Source: Rhodanobacteraceae bacterium (GTDB lineage Bacteria; Pseudomonadota; Gammaproteobacteria; Xanthomonadales; Ahniellaceae). From it: a stretch of 64,000 nucleotides of DNA. Within the stretch, counting starts at the first letter, position 1, and each line of letters starts with the position of its first letter. The stretch lies in contig JADJFT010000003.1 in the NCBI GenBank assembly GCA_016708465.1, positions 248,001-312,000 on the forward strand, read 5' to 3'. The notes beneath the pieces are model-generated. The model searched no databases. It was not told where the DNA came from and saw nothing but the letters and a program-made list of their open reading frames with translations. The translations under genes and the position numbers were made by a program. Below are positions 35,485 to 44,784 of the stretch, piece after piece.

Positions 35485-37884
35485 ATGCGTGTGCGAATGT
35501 GGTTGGGCGCGGTGCTGTTGGTGGGTCTGTCTACCGCGTTTGCTAAGCGCGAGGCGCCACCGTCGGCAACCGATGGCATGACGGCACAAACCGGGTTTAT
35601 CGATGTCCACGTCGATGCGATGTCGGCGCGTGTGCTGGTCGGTGTGCATGCGCTGGATGCGCCGATGTTGATGGTGACGGCGCTGCCGGGCGCACTTGGA
35701 TCGAACGATGTCGGTTTGGATCGCGCACAGGCCGGTGAGCCGAAGTTGGTCGAATTTCGCCGGCTCGGCGCGAAGCTGTTGCTGGTGCAGCGAAATATGA
35801 AGTTCATCGCCGACAGTGTCGTGTCCGACGAAGTGATGTCGGCACGCGATGCATTTGCTGAATCGGTGTTGTGGTCCGGCGATCTGCTGAATGACGACCC
35901 CGAACAAGGACCCTGGTTGGTCGACATGTCGTCACTGATTGCGAGCGATCAGCATGGCGTGATCGATCGACTGGCAAGTGTGCAGCAGGGGCAGTACGTG
36001 CTCGATGCGGACCGCAGTGGCGTGCTCACCACCGCCGCGAAGAGCTATCCGGACAATGCCGAGTTTGAGGCGCTGCTCACCTTTTCTGGAAGCGGCAGCG
36101 GTGCGTTCGTGCAGCAGGCCGTCGCCGACGCAAAGTCGATTACGCTCCGCCAGCAACTGAGTTTCGTGCGACTGCCAGATGCCGGGTTCAATCGGCGCGC
36201 CTTTCATCCGGCGTCGGGCGGCTGGAGTGTTGGCGGTGTCGATTTTGCACAGCCACTGAACCGCGATCTCGATGTCCGCTGGCAGGCACGGTTTCGTCTG
36301 CAGAAGAACGATCCAACAGCTGCACGCAGCACCGTGGTCAAACCGATCGTGTTCTATCTCGATCGTGGCACGCCGGAACCGGTGCGCAGTGCCTTGCTGG
36401 AGGGTGCGCGCTGGTGGACACAAGCGTTCGATGCTGCGGGATTCATCGATGCGTTCAAGGTCGAACTCGCGCCCGCGGGCATGGATCTCGCTGACGTGCG
36501 CTACAACGCCATCACCTGGACGCATCGCGCCACGCGTGGCTGGTCCTATGGCGGCGGCATCGTTGATCCGCGCAGTGGCGAAATCATCAAGGGTTTCGTG
36601 AATCTGGGTTCGCAACGCGTGCGCCAAGACTTGTTGATCGCCGAAGGACTGCTCGCGGCGCATGCGCCTGATGCCGATCCAGCGTTGCAGCAACAGGCGC
36701 TGGACTTGGCCTTGGCGCGCCTGCGACAACTCGCGGCACACGAAGTCGGGCACGCGCTCGGATTCGCCCATAACTTCGCCGCCAGTCGCACCGGGAATGG
36801 TTCGGTGCTCGATTACCCGCATCCGATCATCACGCTCGACGGCGAGGGCCGCGTGCAACTGGCTAAGCCCTATGCCATCGGTATCGGTGATTGGGACACG
36901 TTCGTGGTTGCGCACGCTTACAGCGAATTCGCGCCGGCGCAAACCGCAACGGCGCTGGCGACACTGCGTCATGACATCGCCGCTCAGGGCTATCGCTATG
37001 TCAGTGATGCCGACGCGCGTGCGCCCGGCGATGCACATCCCGATGGTGTGCTCTGGGATGTCGGCAGCGATCCCGTTGCGAGTTTCGATCATCTGCTGCA
37101 AGTGCGAGCCGCGGCGCTGTCGCGCTTCGCCGCGGGCGCCTTGCCGGCAGACCGCCAGAGTGGCGAACTGGAACGGCGACTAGTGCCGATCCATCTGCTG
37201 CATCGCTATCAGACCGAGGCGGTTGCGCGTCTGATCGGCGGTGCCGAATACGACTACGGACTCGGCGGCGATGCAACGCTCGGTACGCACGCAGTCGCGG
37301 CACCGCGCCAACATGCAGCATTGCAGGCCTTGAGCCGCGCGCTTGCAGTCGACACGCTGGCGCTGCCGGCGTCGGTGCGCGCCGCCTTGACGCCGCCATC
37401 GACCGAGTACAGCCGCACCCCGGAATACTTCACGACGCAAACCGGGCCGCTATTCGACGAAGCAGCGGCGACCGCTGCCGCGACGGCACTGGTGACGCAA
37501 TTTGCATTCGCGCCGCAACGCTTGAATCGCCTTGCTTGGCAGCAGTCACGCGAGCCGATGATGCCGTCGTTGCGCGAGGTTTTCGACGTGTTGGTCGCGA
37601 GCCCATGGCGCGAGGCCGGTCGCACCAACATGCGGGTGCGCAGTACGCGCAATTGGGTGTTGTTGGATGCGGCCTTGAACCTGCTCGCCGGCAGCCAACT
37701 GCATGCGACGGTCGATGCCGAGTGGCGCGGGCGGCTGCGCGCATTCGCGGCAGAACTCGGCGCAATGCCGGCTACGAATATCGATGCCGGCGAAGGCGCG
37801 CGCCTGATCGTGCGCTATCTCGATGCACCGGAGACAGTGAAGCTGCGACCGCTACCGACGATTCCGCCGGGTGCACCGATCTGA
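35485..37884 (+). CDS. Secreted zinc metalloprotease (DUF5117/DUF4953 type)
   Basis: The 799-residue protein has a signal peptide (MRVRMWLGAVLLVGLSTAFA) and an N-terminal DUF5117-like part (FIDVHVD to FIADSV). The catalytic motif HEVGHALGFAHNF (HExxHxxGxxH) lies at about residue 420, followed by a downstream Met-turn-like region and the C-terminal family domain. Members are gluzincin/metzincin-like zinc proteases of the cell envelope in proteobacteria and Bacteroidetes. All metal ligands of the core motif are present. It is convergent with a second secreted metalloprotease, with 34 bp between stops. Confidence 0.87.
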   Translation: MRVRMWLGAVLLVGLSTAFAKREAPPSATDGMTAQTGFIDVHVDAMSARVLVGVHALDAPMLMVTALPGALGSNDVGLDRAQAGEPKLVEFRRLGAKLLLVQRNMKFIADSVVSDEVMSARDAFAESVLWSGDLLNDDPEQGPWLVDMSSLIASDQHGVIDRLASVQQGQYVLDADRSGVLTTAAKSYPDNAEFEALLTFSGSGSGAFVQQAVADAKSITLRQQLSFVRLPDAGFNRRAFHPASGGWSVGGVDFAQPLNRDLDVRWQARFRLQKNDPTAARSTVVKPIVFYLDRGTPEPVRSALLEGARWWTQAFDAAGFIDAFKVELAPAGMDLADVRYNAITWTHRATRGWSYGGGIVDPRSGEIIKGFVNLGSQRVRQDLLIAEGLLAAHAPDADPALQQQALDLALARLRQLAAHEVGHALGFAHNFAASRTGNGSVLDYPHPIITLDGEGRVQLAKPYAIGIGDWDTFVVAHAYSEFAPAQTATALATLRHDIAAQGYRYVSDADARAPGDAHPDGVLWDVGSDPVASFDHLLQVRAAALSRFAAGALPADRQSGELERRLVPIHLLHRYQTEAVARLIGGAEYDYGLGGDATLGTHAVAAPRQHAALQALSRALAVDTLALPASVRAALTPPSTEYSRTPEYFTTQTGPLFDEAAATAAATALVTQFAFAPQRLNRLAWQQSREPMMPSLREVFDVLVASPWREAGRTNMRVRSTRNWVLLDAALNLLAGSQLHATVDAEWRGRLRAFAAELGAMPATNIDAGEGARLIVRYLDAPETVKLRPLPTIPPGAPI

Positions 37885-37918
37885 AAGCGGCTCGCCGCAA
37901 TGGTCGCGGCGAGGCGTT

Positions 37919-40660
37919 CTATTCGAAGCCGTGGCGATAGATCGGATCGCCGCCACTGTCGTTGTCGATAATCGTGCCGATGGCTTGGCCGTCGCCGATG
38001 GTCGACGAACTGGTGGCACTGATGTTCACCGTGAATTGTTCGTCGAATTCGTCGATGACATCACCGATGATCGGCACGTTGATCGTGGCGCTGGTGGCAC
38101 CGGCGGTGATCGTGGCGGTGCCGCTGACTGCGGTGTAGTCGCTGCCTGCGGTCGCATCGATCGGGCTGGTGCTGTAAGTCACCGCAGCGTTGGCACCCGC
38201 AGCACTGGGAATGGTCACCGTGAAGATCATGTTGGCACTGCCGCCGTTGCCTTCGGTCAGCGAGGTATCCGCGATCGAGAATGCGGGCCCGGCGTCGTCG
38301 TTGCCGATGATGCCGACGGCATTGGCATCGCTGATCGTGTAGCCCGCGGTCGGATTGGTCAGGTTCACCAACACGGTTTCGTCCGCTTCGAACTTGCTGT
38401 CGCCGGTGCGGGTGACATCGAAGTCGATACTGGTCATGCCACTGGTGAACGTCTGCGCAAGTGAGCGCTGTTGATAGTCGCTGTCGGCGAGTGTGGCGGT
38501 GCCGTCGGCGGTGCTGGCGGTGACCGAGATCGACGGTTGACTCGGGTTCGACAAGGACAACACGAAGCGCGTCGGACTGATGCCATTTTCCGGTTGGATC
38601 GGGGCATCGGCGATGCTGATTGTCGGCGTCGGATCATTGTCGTTGATGCTGCCGGTGCCACTGGCATCGCCGATGGTCGCGTTGGTCGCGCCGCTCAGGT
38701 TCAGCGCAAAAGTTTCGGCGGCACCGGGTTCGTCGAGGTTGTCGTTGGTCGTCGTGACATTGACCGGCTGCGTCAGTGCGCCACCCGAGGCGAATGTGAG
38801 TGTGCTCGCGGAGAGTGCCGTGTAATCACCCGCAGTCGCGGTTCCGTTCGCCGTGGCGCGCGATACGGTGACGGTGCGACTGTTCGGATTCGACAAGCTC
38901 ACGGTGAAGGTAATCGGTGCGCCTTCGGTGACCGCGACCGGGTCATTCACGGTGATGCTCGTGGTGTCGTCGTCGGTGATGGTGCCGGTAGCTTGAGTGT
39001 CGCTGATCGTGTAGCCCGCAGACGGCGAGGTCAGATTGACCACGAAGGTTTCGTCGAGTTCGTCGATGGTGTCGTTATTGATCGTGACGTTGAGCGTCGC
39101 CGTCGCCGAACCGCCGGCGAAGTTGACGGTTTGGCTGACCACATTGGTGTAGTCGGTGCCACCACCCGTCGCCGTACCCACCGCCGTGGTCGCGACCACA
39201 CTCGCGGTGCCGGTCGTGGTCGTGCGCGTCAACGTGAAGTTCATCGGCGTCGTCGCCTCACCGAGTGTCCGGTCCGCGATCGAGATGGTGCCGCCACCGC
39301 CGACCGTAAAGCAGCCCTGGGTAACGTTCAGCGCGATGAAGGGCGACAGGTAGTTGACATGTGCGGTAGCGAATACTGCAGAGTTGTCGCAGCCGCCAAG
39401 CAAATGACAGTAGCTCATGATGGTGCCGCGAACGTTGTTGACGCCGTTGATGGTCTGCGACGCTGGGCAGGCTGTTGTGCCGCCATAACAACCACTGCTT
39501 GCTTCGCCCGCGTAGCATGTATCGATCGTGTTGATCGATACATCCGGATTGCCGTCCCCCGTCACGGCATCGCTGCAGTGGGTGTGATTTGCACCGAAGT
39601 TATGGCCGAGTTCGTGACCGATGAACTTCGCGTCATTGGGCGTTGCGCTGGTGGTGTTGGTCTGCGTCTGGCTGACGCTGTAATGGCCGTAGGTGCACGT
39701 TCCATCCGTGCAACCGCTGAATGTCTGTCCTTTTGCGCTGCAATAGTTCTGATTGTCGAGGACCCAGGCAATGCCGGAAAAACAACCCGTGCAAGCGAGT
39801 TTTCCAGACATCTGCGCGGCGAATGCGCGATTGAGCCCGGCGTTGTTGGCCGCCCAGACTTCCCCAAATTCATCCAGTTGGTCAAAGATATCGGCGCCCG
39901 ACTCGTTGAATGGGTCGCTTCCGGTGCGCCAAAACACGTCGCCGACCAGCAAAGTCACATCGAGATCGCGTTCGTAGATTGCGTTGAGCTGTGTGAACAA
40001 CGACGTCAGCCAGTTTCCCGCAGTAGTGGTGTTGTCTGCGAACCGTTCACTCATGAATTCAACGTCGGAGTCGATCGCGACCCGGGCTGAACGCGATGCG
40101 GCAAGCAGGGCCTTGTCGGCTGGATCGGCCGCTGCAAACACTGCATCGACTTCGGCTTGTGAGGGCATCTGCATTCGGGTGCCAGACAAATCATTGAAGC
40201 AAGACCCCGCAAACTTCTGCCCATCCGCCTCTGGTTCCGATGCGTCGGCGGCATTGATCTGCATGATGCCGTTGTGGAGATCGCCATTGATGGCGATCAA
40301 GCGGCCGTTGCTGGCAATGCTGCCGCCTTCGATGCGGCTGCCGTCGGCCGCGATGACCAGACCAAGGTAGGGGGCCGTGCCCTCGCTCTTGTCGGCAATG
40401 AAGGACAACATCGTGCTGCGCGGAACCTCGCGCTCGATGCCGTTGTTCACATGTCGAATGCGCGCATCTGTTGCGAAGACATCAATACGCTTGAGCCGAA
40501 TTGTGGCCGTCGCCAGCAAGTCAACGGGGAATCCCGATATTTCGACGGTGCCGCCGACAGGCACTTTGAGCATTGCATCGATATCGGATCTGGAAATCTG
40601 GGCGGCTTCAACGGCAGATGAGGCCAGCAGCAAGAGGGGCAGTAGACGGCGCAGTTTCAT
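37919..40660 (-). CDS. Secreted reprolysin-type metalloprotease with four Calx-beta repeats and a GFE ending
   Basis: ATG 40660 follows GAGAGAAGCG and opens the signal peptide RRLLPLLLLASSAVEA. A propeptide-like region precedes the metzincin catalytic motif KFIGHELGHNFGANHTHC (about residue 360), with a Met-turn in GTIMSYCHLLGGC. About residues 465-905 hold four Calx-beta domains, each starting with an (S/T)IxxxxxxxxEG-like strand and ending in a calcium-type acidic turn (TGTITDDD, GSINDNDP, GIIGNDD, GTIIDNDSG). The protein ends DPIYRHGFE. It should be exported and calcium-stabilised and should digest extracellular protein. Total about 913 residues. Confidence 0.9.
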   Translation of the reverse strand: MKLRRLLPLLLLASSAVEAAQISRSDIDAMLKVPVGGTVEISGFPVDLLATATIRLKRIDVFATDARIRHVNNGIEREVPRSTMLSFIADKSEGTAPYLGLVIAADGSRIEGGSIASNGRLIAINGDLHNGIMQINAADASEPEADGQKFAGSCFNDLSGTRMQMPSQAEVDAVFAAADPADKALLAASRSARVAIDSDVEFMSERFADNTTTAGNWLTSLFTQLNAIYERDLDVTLLVGDVFWRTGSDPFNESGADIFDQLDEFGEVWAANNAGLNRAFAAQMSGKLACTGCFSGIAWVLDNQNYCSAKGQTFSGCTDGTCTYGHYSVSQTQTNTTSATPNDAKFIGHELGHNFGANHTHCSDAVTGDGNPDVSINTIDTCYAGEASSGCYGGTTACPASQTINGVNNVRGTIMSYCHLLGGCDNSAVFATAHVNYLSPFIALNVTQGCFTVGGGGTISIADRTLGEATTPMNFTLTRTTTTGTASVVATTAVGTATGGGTDYTNVVSQTVNFAGGSATATLNVTINNDTIDELDETFVVNLTSPSAGYTISDTQATGTITDDDTTSITVNDPVAVTEGAPITFTVSLSNPNSRTVTVSRATANGTATAGDYTALSASTLTFASGGALTQPVNVTTTNDNLDEPGAAETFALNLSGATNATIGDASGTGSINDNDPTPTISIADAPIQPENGISPTRFVLSLSNPSQPSISVTASTADGTATLADSDYQQRSLAQTFTSGMTSIDFDVTRTGDSKFEADETVLVNLTNPTAGYTISDANAVGIIGNDDAGPAFSIADTSLTEGNGGSANMIFTVTIPSAAGANAAVTYSTSPIDATAGSDYTAVSGTATITAGATSATINVPIIGDVIDEFDEQFTVNISATSSSTIGDGQAIGTIIDNDSGGDPIYRHGFE

Positions 40661-40786
40661 CGCTTCTCTCCACGCAGCCCATTGCGGGCCGTTTCGATGG
40701 CGCCGAGTATAGGCAGCCGCACACCATGATTCCGTGTGGCGGGCGGCAATTGTCGCGACGGCCACAAGCGGCCGACGAGCGGTGGT

Positions 40787-41875
40787 TCAGGGGCCCAAGG
40801 TCTCGAAGCCGCTCTGCAGAATCACCTCGGCAATACCGCCATACAGCGAAAACGGAAAGGTGTTGTTGGCCAGGTTGGAATCAGGCGTCACGCCAGACGA
40901 CACCACGCCACTCATCGTCCGGATGCCGAGGTACTTGTCGAGGATCACCTAGCAAACGATCGCGGACCCGGCTGCCAGACTGGCCTGCGGACTGGTCGGA
41001 CTGCAGATGACGCTCGCGTTCAATCCGGTGGGTACGTCGACGAATCCGCAACTGACATTGCTCGCCGCATTCGGGCCGTTGTTCGTGCAGCGTATCGAGT
41101 ACCCCACTTTGCCCGCCGGCGGTGGCGGCGGCGGCAGTTGTTGCGACACCGGCAGATCGGTAGTCGGTGTCGGGCTGCTAGCGGAAACCAGCAGGCCAAG
41201 ATTGGGATAGACCCACGGATCGAGCCCGTCGCCTTGAATGGATTGGATCGTGCCGTAGAAGCGCTCGCTCTCGATGCCGCTATTGCCGCTGATCGTGCGA
41301 TCGGACACCAGCGGAATCAGGAATTCGTAGCCGGCCTGACTGCCCAGTGGCCACGACGTTGCGCCCGGATTGCCGGTGTCGCGACGATCCAGATGATAGG
41401 CGCTGCCTCCAGGAATGCTGATGACCGAGTATGGATTTGCAGCTGTGGCGGGCTGAGGACAGCCGGTGATCCGCAAATTTGCGCCAAACGACACATCGGT
41501 GAGCACCGTGTTGGTGAACTCAGTCCAGCTGCCGATGCCGCTCATCGCGCGATAGAAACAGCGCACCGGCGTGCTTGCATCAACGACGACCGAGACCCCA
41601 GCGGGCGGGATGAAGCCCGTCACCATCAGCCGCCCGACCGCGGGTGACGCGATTCCCTCCATGCGCAGGCTGACGTAGAACGGCTGATTCACGGTCGGCT
41701 GCGGCGGGCTTGGGATATAGGCCTGAGAGACGAAGTAGCCGGTTCCGTTCGGCGTGTAGCCGAGTGTGAAATCGTAGGCTGGCGTGTACAGCAGCGCGCC
41801 AGAACGCCATTGCACCTGGGCCAGTGCCGGCAGGGTCGCGATCAGCAGCAGAAGGAGTGCAGGCAGGCGGCGCAT
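40787..41875 (-). CDS. Secreted repeat-domain protein interrupted by an in-frame TAG; tail carries the GFE motif
   Basis: ATG 41875 opens the signal peptide MRRLPALLLLLIATLPALA. The mature protein has no recognised enzyme motif; it ends in a proline-rich linker (QQLPPPPPPAG) and a DUF11-like domain (YSIRCTNNGPNAASNVSCGF). The open frame stops at TAG 40949-40951 after GSAIVC. The same frame then continues for 53 sensible codons (VILDKYLGIRTMSGVV, VTPDSNLANN, SLYGGIAEVILQSGFETLGP) to TGA 40787. The tail completes the beta domain and supplies the GFE ending, so the TAG is a recent nonsense mutation, a readthrough site or a sequence error. The strictly open part is 40949-41875. Confidence 0.7.
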
Positions 41876-41994
41876 GGTCAGGTTCTCGTCGGTGGAATGA
41901 TCGGGGATACGCAATTCGCTGCTGTCACTTGTCATCAGCTGCGCGGCAAGCCGGCTGCGCCCCTAGAATGGCGCGTCGCAATTCGGAGTCGCGC

Positions 41995-43362
41995 ATGTCC
42001 TCATCGCCCCTGCACGTCGTCATTCTTGCTGCTGGTGAAGGCAAGCGCATGCAGTCGGTGCGGCCCAAAGTGCTGCAGCCGGTGTGCGGCGTGTCGATGT
42101 TGGCGCGCGTGATCGCGACGGCGCGTGAACTGGATCCGGCAGCGATCCATGTCGTTCACGGCTACGGCGGCGAGCAAGTGCGTGCTGCTTTCGCGGCGGA
42201 TACCTCGCTGCGCTGGGCCGAGCAGGCGCAACAGCTCGGTACTGGGCACGCGGTGATGCAGGCGATGCCGGGAATTCCCGACGATGCCCGCGTGCTGGTG
42301 TTGTACGGCGACGTGCCGCTGACGCGCGCTTCCAGTTTGCACACGCTGATTCACGTGCAAGGTGCGCTCGCGGTGCTCGCCGCCGAATTCGCTGATCCGA
42401 AAGGCTATGGCCGCATCGTTCGCGATGCCCGCGGCAAGGTCGCGGCAATCGTCGAAGAGAAGGATGCGAGCGCTGCACAGCGGCTGATCCGCGAGATCAA
42501 TACCGGCATGATCGCAGCGGATGCGGCTTGCTTGCGGCGTTGGTTGGCGACGCTCGGCACCGCCAACGCCCAGGGCGAGTATTACCTCACCGATGTCTTC
42601 GCCAAGGCCGCTGCCGATGGCCAAGCCGCGAGCGTCGCAATGTGCGCAGATGAAGCCGAGGCGATGGGCGCGAATGATGCGGTACAGCTTGCTGATCTGT
42701 CGCATCGCTTGAATGCGCGCCGCGTCCACGCATTGCTACTCGGCGGCGTGCGGATGGCCGATCCGGCCTCGGTGCAGGTGCGCGCCGAGGTCGAACATGG
42801 TCGCGATATCGAATTCGATCTGAATCTAGTGTTGGAAGGTTTCGTCGTGCTCGGCGACGAGGTGCGCGTCGGCCCGTTTGTGCGGCTGCGCAATTGCCAG
42901 CTCGCTGCCGGCACCGTGGTGCAGGCGCACTGCGATCTCGATGGGGTAATCACGCACGGCGCCTGCACGATCGGCCCATTCGCACGCCTGCGCCCCGGCA
43001 CTGATCTGGCCGCTGGCGTGCATATTGGAAATTTTGTCGAGACCAAGCAGACCTCGCTTGGCGCAGGTTCGAAAGCGAACCACCTGAGCTACCTCGGCGA
43101 TGCGGTAATCGGTGCCGGCGTCAATGTCGGTGCCGGCACCATCACCTGCAACTATGACGGCGCGCACAAGCATGTGACGCGCATCGACGATGGCGCCTTC
43201 ATCGGTTCGAACTCATCGTTGGTGGCGCCGCTTACGATCGGTGCCGACGCCACCATCGCCGCCGGCAGTGTGATCACCCGCGATGCACCAGCCGGCGAAC
43301 TCACCGTGGCGCGCACGAAGGCACGCACGGTCACCGGCTGGAAGCGCCCGCGCAAGGGCTGA
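41995..43362 (+). CDS. glmU: Bifunctional UDP-GlcNAc pyrophosphorylase / GlcN-1-P acetyltransferase
   Basis: The protein has 455 residues, close to E. coli GlmU (456). The uridyltransferase half has LAAGEGKRMQSVRPKVLQPV, QLGTGHAVMQAMP and LYGDVPLTR. The left-handed beta-helix acetyltransferase half has GTDLAAGVHIGNFVETKQTS, then NHLSYLGDAVIGAGVNVGAG and TCNYDGAHKHVT. It makes UDP-GlcNAc for peptidoglycan and LPS. GGAG lies 7 nt before ATG 41995. Together with glmS 3 kb downstream it forms the usual amino-sugar locus, here split by three glycolipid genes. Confidence 0.95.
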   Translation: MSSSPLHVVILAAGEGKRMQSVRPKVLQPVCGVSMLARVIATARELDPAAIHVVHGYGGEQVRAAFAADTSLRWAEQAQQLGTGHAVMQAMPGIPDDARVLVLYGDVPLTRASSLHTLIHVQGALAVLAAEFADPKGYGRIVRDARGKVAAIVEEKDASAAQRLIREINTGMIAADAACLRRWLATLGTANAQGEYYLTDVFAKAAADGQAASVAMCADEAEAMGANDAVQLADLSHRLNARRVHALLLGGVRMADPASVQVRAEVEHGRDIEFDLNLVLEGFVVLGDEVRVGPFVRLRNCQLAAGTVVQAHCDLDGVITHGACTIGPFARLRPGTDLAAGVHIGNFVETKQTSLGAGSKANHLSYLGDAVIGAGVNVGAGTITCNYDGAHKHVTRIDDGAFIGSNSSLVAPLTIGADATIAAGSVITRDAPAGELTVARTKARTVTGWKRPRKG

Positions 43363-43433
43363 TCAATGCGCATCGTCGGATGGCACATTCGCTATCATGC
43401 GCGGCCTTTTCGAGCGTCGTGCCGGAGCGATGG

Positions 43434-43772
43434 ATGAAACTGACCCACGTGTTGCTGGTGCTCGCATGCCTATTCGCCGCCGGCGGGCAACTGTTGCTGA
43501 AAGCCGGCGCGCAGGGGCGGACGCACTGGCTGGAGTTCGTCAACTGGTCGGTTTTCTTCGGCCTAGGTGGCTACGCATTCAGCACATTGCTCTGGTTGTA
43601 TTGCCTGTCCAAGCTGCCGTTGCGGGTGGTTTATCCTTACACCGCATTGACCTTCGTATTGGTCGTTGTCGGCGCCGTTCTCGTATTCGGTGAGCGCGTC
43701 GGTTGGCGTGCTGGTGCGGGCACGTTGATGGTGCTCGCCGGGTTGGTGTTGGTGACCACCGATCGCGCCTGA
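43434..43772 (+). CDS. Small DMT-superfamily (EamA/SMR-like) transporter, possible undecaprenyl-phosphate-sugar flippase
   Basis: The 112-residue protein has four membrane helices (LTHVLLVLACLFAAGGQLLL; SVFFGLGGYAFSTLLWLYCL; TALTFVLVVVGAVLVF; AGTLMVLAGLVLVTT). The conserved LPLRVVYPYTAL motif resembles ArnE/ArnF and small multidrug-resistance proteins. Next to a GT2 polyprenyl-phosphate sugar transferase, a role in flipping a lipid-linked sugar across the inner membrane is likely. Drug export is the alternative. It lies 34 bases before the GT2 gene on the same strand. Confidence 0.75.
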   Translation: MKLTHVLLVLACLFAAGGQLLLKAGAQGRTHWLEFVNWSVFFGLGGYAFSTLLWLYCLSKLPLRVVYPYTALTFVLVVVGAVLVFGERVGWRAGAGTLMVLAGLVLVTTDRA

Positions 43773-43806
43773 TTTTCCTGATTCGTCACACCGCCCGGAC
43801 CGCCAC

Positions 43807-44784
43807 ATGTCGACCATCCAAACTTCGATCGCTCCCGATTACCGCCATGTCGCGGTGCTCGTGCCCTGTTACAACGAGGCCATCACCATTGCCAAGGTCG
43901 TCGCCGATTTCGCGAAAGCGTTGCCGGGATGTTCAATCTTCGTGTTCGACAACAACTCGAAGGACGCCACGGCAGCGATTGCCAAGGCCGCCGGTGCCAG
44001 CGTTCGGCACGTCGCCCTGCAAGGCAAGGGGCATGTCGTGCGGCGTCAGTTCGCCGACATCGAAGCCGAGATTTACCTGATGGTCGATGGCGACGCGACC
44101 TACGAAGCCGAAGCCGCGCCGCGCCTTGTGCAAGCGGTGCGTGATGGCGCCGATATGGTCGTCGGACTGCGCGTCGCTGAAAACACCAAGGCGTATCGGC
44201 CTGGCCATGTGTTGGGCAACCGCATGCTCACTGGCTTCTTGTCGTGGCTGTTCGGGCGCGCCTGCAACGACATCTTGTCGGGTTATCGCGGCTATTCGCG
44301 CCGCTTCGTGAAGTCGTTCCCGATTCTGTCGGCGGGCTTCGAGATCGAAACCGAGTTGACCGTGCATGCGCTCGAACTCAAGGCGCCGATTGCTGAAGTG
44401 ACAACGCGCTATTTTGATCGGCCCGAAGGTTCGAACAGCAAGCTGTCCACCTACCGTGATGGCCTGCGCATCCTGCGGACGATGCTGCGACTGTTCGCCG
44501 CTGAGCGCCCCCTGGCATTTTTTGGTTCGCTCGGTCTGGCAACGGCGTTGATCGCCGTTGGTCTGGCGGCGCCGGTCGTTCTGACCTGGCTCGATACCGG
44601 ATTGGTGCCGCGCTTCCCGACCGCGATCCTGAGTTCGGCGATGATGATCGTCGCGATGCTTTCAGTGGCGTCCGGCTTGATTCTCGACACCGTTACCCGC
44701 GGCCGGCGCGAGATGAAGATGCTCGCTTATCTGGCGCAGCGAGATCAGCGCCTGGCGCTACCCGTAGGCAACGACAGCAGGTGA
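43807..44784 (+). CDS. GT2 polyprenyl-phosphate glycosyltransferase with C-terminal membrane helices
   Basis: An N-terminal GT-A domain shows VLVPCYNEAITIAKVV, VFDNNSKDAT, GKGHVVRRQF and the DxD motif in LMVDGDATYEAE. C-terminal features are GYRGYSRRFVKSFP, then EIETELTVHAL and two membrane helices (residues about 235-260 and 275-295). This is the DPM1/GtrB type that loads a sugar from a nucleotide donor onto undecaprenyl phosphate at the inner leaflet. It works with the small transporter upstream and possibly the membrane glycosyltransferase encoded opposite, whose 3' end it overlaps by 40 bp. Confidence 0.87.
   Translation: MSTIQTSIAPDYRHVAVLVPCYNEAITIAKVVADFAKALPGCSIFVFDNNSKDATAAIAKAAGASVRHVALQGKGHVVRRQFADIEAEIYLMVDGDATYEAEAAPRLVQAVRDGADMVVGLRVAENTKAYRPGHVLGNRMLTGFLSWLFGRACNDILSGYRGYSRRFVKSFPILSAGFEIETELTVHALELKAPIAEVTTRYFDRPEGSNSKLSTYRDGLRILRTMLRLFAAERPLAFFGSLGLATALIAVGLAAPVVLTWLDTGLVPRFPTAILSSAMMIVAMLSVASGLILDTVTRGRREMKMLAYLAQRDQRLALPVGNDSR

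Noticed and set aside
37919..39300. Repeated-looking DNA that could suggest a tandem or CRISPR-like array
   Set aside because: The repetition comes from four diverged Calx-beta domains in one protein. There are no identical short repeats with unique spacers.
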